Shown: piece after piece, positions 5,496-8,321 of the stretch
How positions within the stretch are numbered: the first letter of the stretch is position 1
Layout of the letters: the number at the start of each line of letters is the position of its first letter
Source of the DNA: JANPJV01 sp031425695
Lineage (GTDB): Bacteria > Pseudomonadota > Gammaproteobacteria > Xanthomonadales > SZUA-5
Direction: 5' to 3'
DNA: 8,321 nt
Assembly (NCBI GenBank): GCA_031425695.1
Contig: JANPJV010000051.1
Location: 1-8,321, forward strand
Translations under genes and position numbers: made by a program
Notes under the pieces: model-generated
Seen by the model: the letters and a program-made list of their open reading frames with translations, nothing else
Databases searched by the model: none
What the model was told of the DNA's origin: nothing

Positions 5496-5681
5496 GTGAG
5501 GGGATCAATTGCGCCCAAACTGCCGTCAGTCAGCGAAAAACAGCATCAAGAGAAAGTGCGGTTTGCGGTTGACGGGAGGCGTCCATACGTGTCCTTGTTG
5601 GCACTCTTGTTGGCACTGGGCATTGGCAGTGCCGTACTGATCGGCGGGATCGGCTTCATGTTCAACCTGCCCAGGGCCTGA
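5496..5681 (+). CDS. Possible small single-pass membrane protein
   Basis: A 61-codon frame begins at GTG 5496. Residues 1-30 are polar and charged (KQHQEKVRFAVDGRRP); residues about 31-58 form one clear hydrophobic segment (YVSLLALLLALGIGSAVLIGGIGFMF), followed by NLPRA. A cytoplasmic N-terminus would fit the positive charges. No strong ribosome binding site precedes the GTG. The frame is open back to a TGA near 5441 without an ATG, and a later GTG near 5556 is an alternative start. It converges on the diguanylate cyclase gene with 27 bp between the stops. I recognise no family. The hydrophobic stretch is the main support, and a chance ORF cannot be excluded. Confidence 0.4.
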   Translation: MRGSIAPKLPSVSEKQHQEKVRFAVDGRRPYVSLLALLLALGIGSAVLIGGIGFMFNLPRA

Positions 5682-5708
5682 TCAGCCCGAAGCCCGGTGC
5701 GGTCGACC

Positions 5709-6887
5709 TTATCCCGGGTGGGCGGCCTGGGCGTCCGCCGACTCCACCCGATTCCGCCCTGCCGACTTCGCCCGCAGAAGCGCAGCATCGGCAAGGCAGT
5801 ACAGGGCGTCGACCGAGGCGCTGTCCGCCGGCAGGGCGGCGGCGCCGAGGCTCATCGTCACCCGCAGTTCGCGACCGTCGTGGAGCACGGTCTCGGCCTC
5901 GATGCTGCGACGGATGCGTTCGCCGGCCTGATGCGCCTCGGCCAGATCGGAATTCGGCAAAAGCACGGCAAATTCTTCGCCGCCGAAGCGCGCGACCAGA
6001 TCGCCGGGCCGCGATTGCGCCTGGAGCACCCGACCGACCATGGCCAGCACCGCGTCGCCGGCCTGATGGCCATGGCGGTCATTGACCGCCTTGAACCAGT
6101 CGATATCGCCGACCACGAAGCCCACCGAGGGCCTTTCGCGGCGTGCGCTGGCCACGGCAGGCCCGGCCAGCGCGGTGAATCCGCGTCGGGTGAGTACCCC
6201 GGTGAGCGCATCGAGATTGGCCAATCCCTCCAGCCGACGCCGCATCCGTTCGGCTGCCAGCAGGATCACGCCGAGGGTCATCAGCACCAGTCCGCCGTGG
6301 TTCCCGATCAGATACAACGACAGCAGGCCCTTGGACGAACCAGACATCAGGATGGCCACGCCGCCACCGATGATGATGCCGACCCGCACTACCACCGCCG
6401 CAGCCAGCACCACCAGGCCGGCCAGCACGACCTTTCCGCCGAGCCCGAGGCGCAGCTCTGGACTGCCCACCACGATGCGGATGCCGAGGCTGATCGAGGC
6501 ACCGTACAGCGCGATGAATACCGCCACGCGCCACGGACCATCTTCGGCGCGGACCGACAGCAATCCACCGAGCACATAGGCCAGAACGGTCGCAACCACC
6601 CAGTACGGAATGCGCGCCGAGCCGCCGAAGAAATACTGCAGTGTGACGCCGAGCAGCGCTGCCGACGGCAGGAAAAACAGATTCGGCAACAGCTGCGGCG
6701 GGCCCCAGGGCAGCGCGATCGAATAGGCCACCAGCAGCAACCCACAGGCATTCCCGGCGAGGGTGAGCGACCACAGACCGATGCCGCGCACATCTTCACG
6801 GTGGCCGGCGCGCAGGCTGACCGCGACCAGCGCCAGCAGGGCGTGGGTCAGCGCCATCATCACCACCACCGTGCGTTCGTCGAGCAT
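5709..6887 (-). CDS. Membrane-bound diguanylate cyclase (GGDEF domain)
   Basis: The 392-aa protein should make cyclic di-GMP from two GTP at the inner membrane. Residues ~6-211 contain about six or seven hydrophobic segments with short loops and no recognised ligand domain. A short helix (RMRRRLEGLANLD) links them to the catalytic domain. That domain shows DALTGVLTRRGF (226-237), DIDWFKAVNDRHGHQAGD (261-278), the active-site loop GGEEF (302-306), SLGAA (346-350) and ADAALLRAKSAGRNRV (367-382). RPGD at 293-296, five residues before GGEEF, is the RxxD inhibitory site, so product feedback is likely. There is no EAL domain. On the coding strand GGAG lies about nine bases before the ATG. The gene is monocistronic here. 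The signal sensed is unknown. Confidence 0.93.
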   Translation of the reverse strand: MLDERTVVVMMALTHALLALVAVSLRAGHREDVRGIGLWSLTLAGNACGLLLVAYSIALPWGPPQLLPNLFFLPSAALLGVTLQYFFGGSARIPYWVVATVLAYVLGGLLSVRAEDGPWRVAVFIALYGASISLGIRIVVGSPELRLGLGGKVVLAGLVVLAAAVVVRVGIIIGGGVAILMSGSSKGLLSLYLIGNHGGLVLMTLGVILLAAERMRRRLEGLANLDALTGVLTRRGFTALAGPAVASARRERPSVGFVVGDIDWFKAVNDRHGHQAGDAVLAMVGRVLQAQSRPGDLVARFGGEEFAVLLPNSDLAEAHQAGERIRRSIEAETVLHDGRELRVTMSLGAAALPADSASVDALYCLADAALLRAKSAGRNRVESADAQAAHPG

Positions 6888-7090
6888 GCCTCATCTCCGG
6901 CCCCAAGCCCGCCGCGCCCCCTGCGCTGCGGCTTCCTGCGTGAAGCCCAGCCGCCAGTGTGCACCTTATTGCCGCGGCGGGGCGCGGCGCAAGGCCCGGG
7001 CCGAGTGTTGACAATGCCCTGCAGGAGAGGTGCCGGCCCTCCCCACATCCAGCCGTAGACTCTTCTCAGGACTCTAAGAAATATGGCCCG
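6888..7090. promoter_or_regulatory. Divergent intergenic region
   Basis: This ~200-bp gap lies between the diguanylate cyclase (minus) and the plus-strand exported-protein region, so promoters for both directions should be here. A TTGACA occurs at 7008-7013 on the plus strand, but no good -10 box follows at normal spacing. I cannot place a promoter, operator or riboswitch with confidence. Confidence 0.3.
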
Positions 7091-7352
7091 ATGGACAGAG
7101 TGCGGCGCATCGTTTGGCGCGGCTTGGCCGACAGGTTTCGCGTGTACGCTTTATTTCTCTTGCTCACTCTCGCTTTGGTAGCTCCCGCCGCGTCGACGGA
7201 CGCCGAGGCCCTGCGGCTCGTGAACGAACTTGAGCAAGAAAGCGCAGCAGATCTGTTCGACATGCATGGGAACGCGGACGGTCGCCGATGTGGTGATGCC
7301 GGCCAACAACCTGATGCTGGTGTGGGGGCGTGGCAGAATCGTGCACGTCTGA
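7091..7352 (+). pseudogene. Possible small exported-protein gene broken by a frameshift
   Basis: From ATG 7091 the frame encodes a convincing export signal (MDRVRRIVWRGLADRF, then VYALFLLLTLALVAPAAS) and a short helical stretch TDAEALRLVNELEQESAADLF. After about 7265 this frame becomes Arg/Cys-rich and looks non-coding. A different frame there reads MGTRTVADVVMPANNLMLVW and then GRGRIVHV before TGA at 7350-7352, which looks like real protein. A +1 or -2 frameshift near 7260-7268 would join them into an ~85-aa exported protein. Alternatives are a genuinely short first product or chance. No strong ribosome binding site is seen before 7091. The remaining ~40 bp lead to the next gene. Confidence 0.35.
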
Positions 7353-7392
7353 GCGACGCCCCGAACGACGATTCAAATCCTGGAGTGATGCG

Positions 7393-8139
7393 ATGCGACC
7401 GATCCGTGTGGCCGCGCTGTTGGCCTGTTGCGTGTGCGGCACCGTCGTGGCTCAGGACGATACGGGCTATCCCGAGGTGCGTTATCCCCAACTGCCGGCA
7501 AGCGAGGCAACCGTGCAGGCATTTGTGCCCGACGGCTGGACGATCGAATTCGAACATCAAGGTGACCTCAGTGAGGACGGCCGCGACGATGTGGTGCTGG
7601 TCCTGCGCATGCAGAATCCGGCAAACGTGGTCCAGAACGAGGGCCTTGGCCCCGACACGTTCGATACCAATCCGCGCCTGCTCGCGGTGCTGTTCGCCGA
7701 AGCGGCGGGCGGCTACCGGCGGGTGGTGCAGGACCGTGCGCTGATCCCGCGCCCGGATAACCCCGTGATGGACGATTACCTGGGCGACGGGGAGGCGATT
7801 CAGGTGCGACGCGGGGCGTTTACGGTGGCCCTGCATAGCTGGGCCAGCGCAGGAACCTGGTACACCGGCACGACCACCTTCACCTTCCGTCACCAGGACG
7901 GCTGCTTCCGGCTCATCGGCCACGACAGCAACTGGATGCATCGCGCCAGCGGCGAGACCGGCAGCACCAGTCTCAATTTCGCCGCAGGCAAGGGCATGTT
8001 CGAAGAGGGCACAATGGAGTCCGATGCGCCAACGCGTACGAAAACCCAGGCGATTCCGCGCAGCGAGCTGCCGTGCCTTGAGCGCATCGGCAACGGTTTC
8101 GAGTTCGATCCCGGTGTGAGATCGCCTTTCTCGGGCTGA
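7393..8139 (+). CDS. Secreted protein of unknown function with a GDLSEDGRDDVVLVL motif
   Basis: A 248-aa product with a Sec-type signal peptide (MRPIRVAALLACCVCGTVVA, cleavage probably before QDD). Residues 48-72 (DGWTIEFEHQGDLSEDGRDDVVLVL) resemble the metal-binding GDLDxDGxxD loops of FG-GAP or EF-like repeats. It continues with MDDYLGDGEAIQVRRGAFTV (126-145), SWASAGTWYTGTTTFTFRHQ and DGCFRLIGHD (149-178). I associate this general pattern with uncharacterised exported proteins of proteobacteria but cannot name a domain. Cys171 and Cys228 could pair. The ATG at 7393 is chosen because GGAG (7382-7385) lies seven bases upstream and the signal peptide starts there; the frame itself is open from 7330. 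It is probably periplasmic, and no operon partner is evident. Confidence 0.85.
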   Translation: MRPIRVAALLACCVCGTVVAQDDTGYPEVRYPQLPASEATVQAFVPDGWTIEFEHQGDLSEDGRDDVVLVLRMQNPANVVQNEGLGPDTFDTNPRLLAVLFAEAAGGYRRVVQDRALIPRPDNPVMDDYLGDGEAIQVRRGAFTVALHSWASAGTWYTGTTTFTFRHQDGCFRLIGHDSNWMHRASGETGSTSLNFAAGKGMFEEGTMESDAPTRTKTQAIPRSELPCLERIGNGFEFDPGVRSPFSG

Positions 8140-8183
8140 TCGTCGATCACCGGGGGCGTCGGCGGATTGTCGCCTACTCCCAG

Positions 8184-8207
8184 CAGAACGGATTCTGATG
8201 GGTGTCC
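8184..8207 (-). repeat. Orphan inverted RAYT end (REP-like) with hairpin
   Basis: Read on the minus strand this is GGACACCCATCAGAATC, i.e. the type-A left end with four bases (GAAT) missing after GGACACCCAT. Immediately inside it is a perfect hairpin, CAGAA-CGGA-TTCTG (8184-8197). No RAYT sequence accompanies it, and it points opposite to all other left ends. It fits a non-autonomous REP-like site mobilised by a type-A RAYT. Confidence 0.65.
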
Positions 8208-8295
8208 AAGAAAGTGATGTCCCGACAACCTCGAAGACTCGGCGCACACCTCTGCGCGAACGCGGCTCCGAAGCATCGATCAAGATCCGGGGCAG

Positions 8296-8320
8296 GGTGC
8301 CATCCGATTGGCACCGGTGC
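8296..8320. other. Strong hairpin overlapping a 10-bp palindrome
   Basis: GGTGCCA (8296-8302) and TGGCACC (8309-8315) form a perfect 7-bp stem with a six-base loop. The second arm overlaps the palindrome GCACCGGTGC (8311-8320), so two mutually exclusive structures are possible. No T tract follows within the window, so a terminator cannot be claimed. The 8208-8321 stretch has open frames to the window edge but nothing I recognise. Confidence 0.4.
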
Positions 8321-8321
8321 T

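Noticed and set aside
5666..5690. GGGCCTGATCAGCCC inverted repeat between convergent genes as terminator
   Set aside because: The stem is short and bulged, overlaps the stop codon and has no T tract.
5697..7058. 453-codon plus-strand ORF opposite the diguanylate cyclase
   Set aside because: Its His/Gln/Arg-rich composition is typical of an antisense frame; the minus strand has a complete GGDEF domain with all motifs.
8134..8152. TGATCGTCGATCA palindrome at the stop of the exported-protein gene as terminator
   Set aside because: A stem of only about four usable base pairs with no T tract; too weak to call.
7066..8283. 405-codon minus-strand ORF opposite the exported protein
   Set aside because: The plus strand has a signal peptide, a ribosome binding site and protein-like sequence; the minus frame is His/Arg-rich and featureless.

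Overview
The window is GC-rich, densely coding bacterial DNA. It suggests a gammaproteobacterium, possibly of the Xanthomonadales/Lysobacterales type. That placement is an inference from the style of the REP-associated tyrosine transposases (RAYTs), the GC-rich codon use and a membrane GGDEF protein; no marker gene fixes the taxon. The left 5.3 kb is a mobile-element graveyard and the right 3 kb looks like ordinary chromosome.

Left part (1-5352). An IS66-type transposase fragment on the minus strand runs off the left edge and is cut at about 279 by the first of five homologous 'left ends' (LEs). Each LE starts with GGACA and lies 85-87 bp before a RAYT start codon. The order is: LE-B1 with an N-terminal RAYT fragment; LE-B2 with an N-terminal fragment in frame with the first, giving a 257-codon ORF with two HUH motifs and no catalytic tyrosine; LE-A1 with a full RAYT (323 aa) and two right-end repeats; a non-RAYT gene for a secreted acidic, proline-rich, six-cysteine protein; a right-end-like site with an internal RAYT fragment; LE-A2' with a 20-codon RAYT remnant; and LE-A2 with a second full RAYT (322 aa) and two and a half right-end repeats. 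All RAYT pieces point the same way. Right ends carry TGGGTGTCC and type-A left ends carry its complement GGACACCCA, so each full gene is bracketed by inverted repeats, as in a 'REPtron'. Two subfamilies are visible. Type A has GGACACCCATGAAT ends and 'ARSQLIPP' proteins; type B has GGACAGTCGAGTTT ends and 'ARSILVPP' proteins.

Right part (5353-8321). A possible 61-aa membrane protein converges on a 392-aa membrane diguanylate cyclase (minus strand, GGEEF active site, RxxD inhibitory site). Beyond a divergent intergenic region there is a possibly frameshifted small exported-protein gene, then a well-formed 248-aa secreted protein of unknown function. About 45 bp after its stop lies a lone, inverted type-A-like end with its own hairpin (8184-8207). 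The last 110 bp hold a strong hairpin and no recognisable gene.

The signal most worth following is the RAYT array: end sequence and transposase subtype change together, every left end abuts a truncated neighbour, and a non-transposase gene sits between the two full copies.
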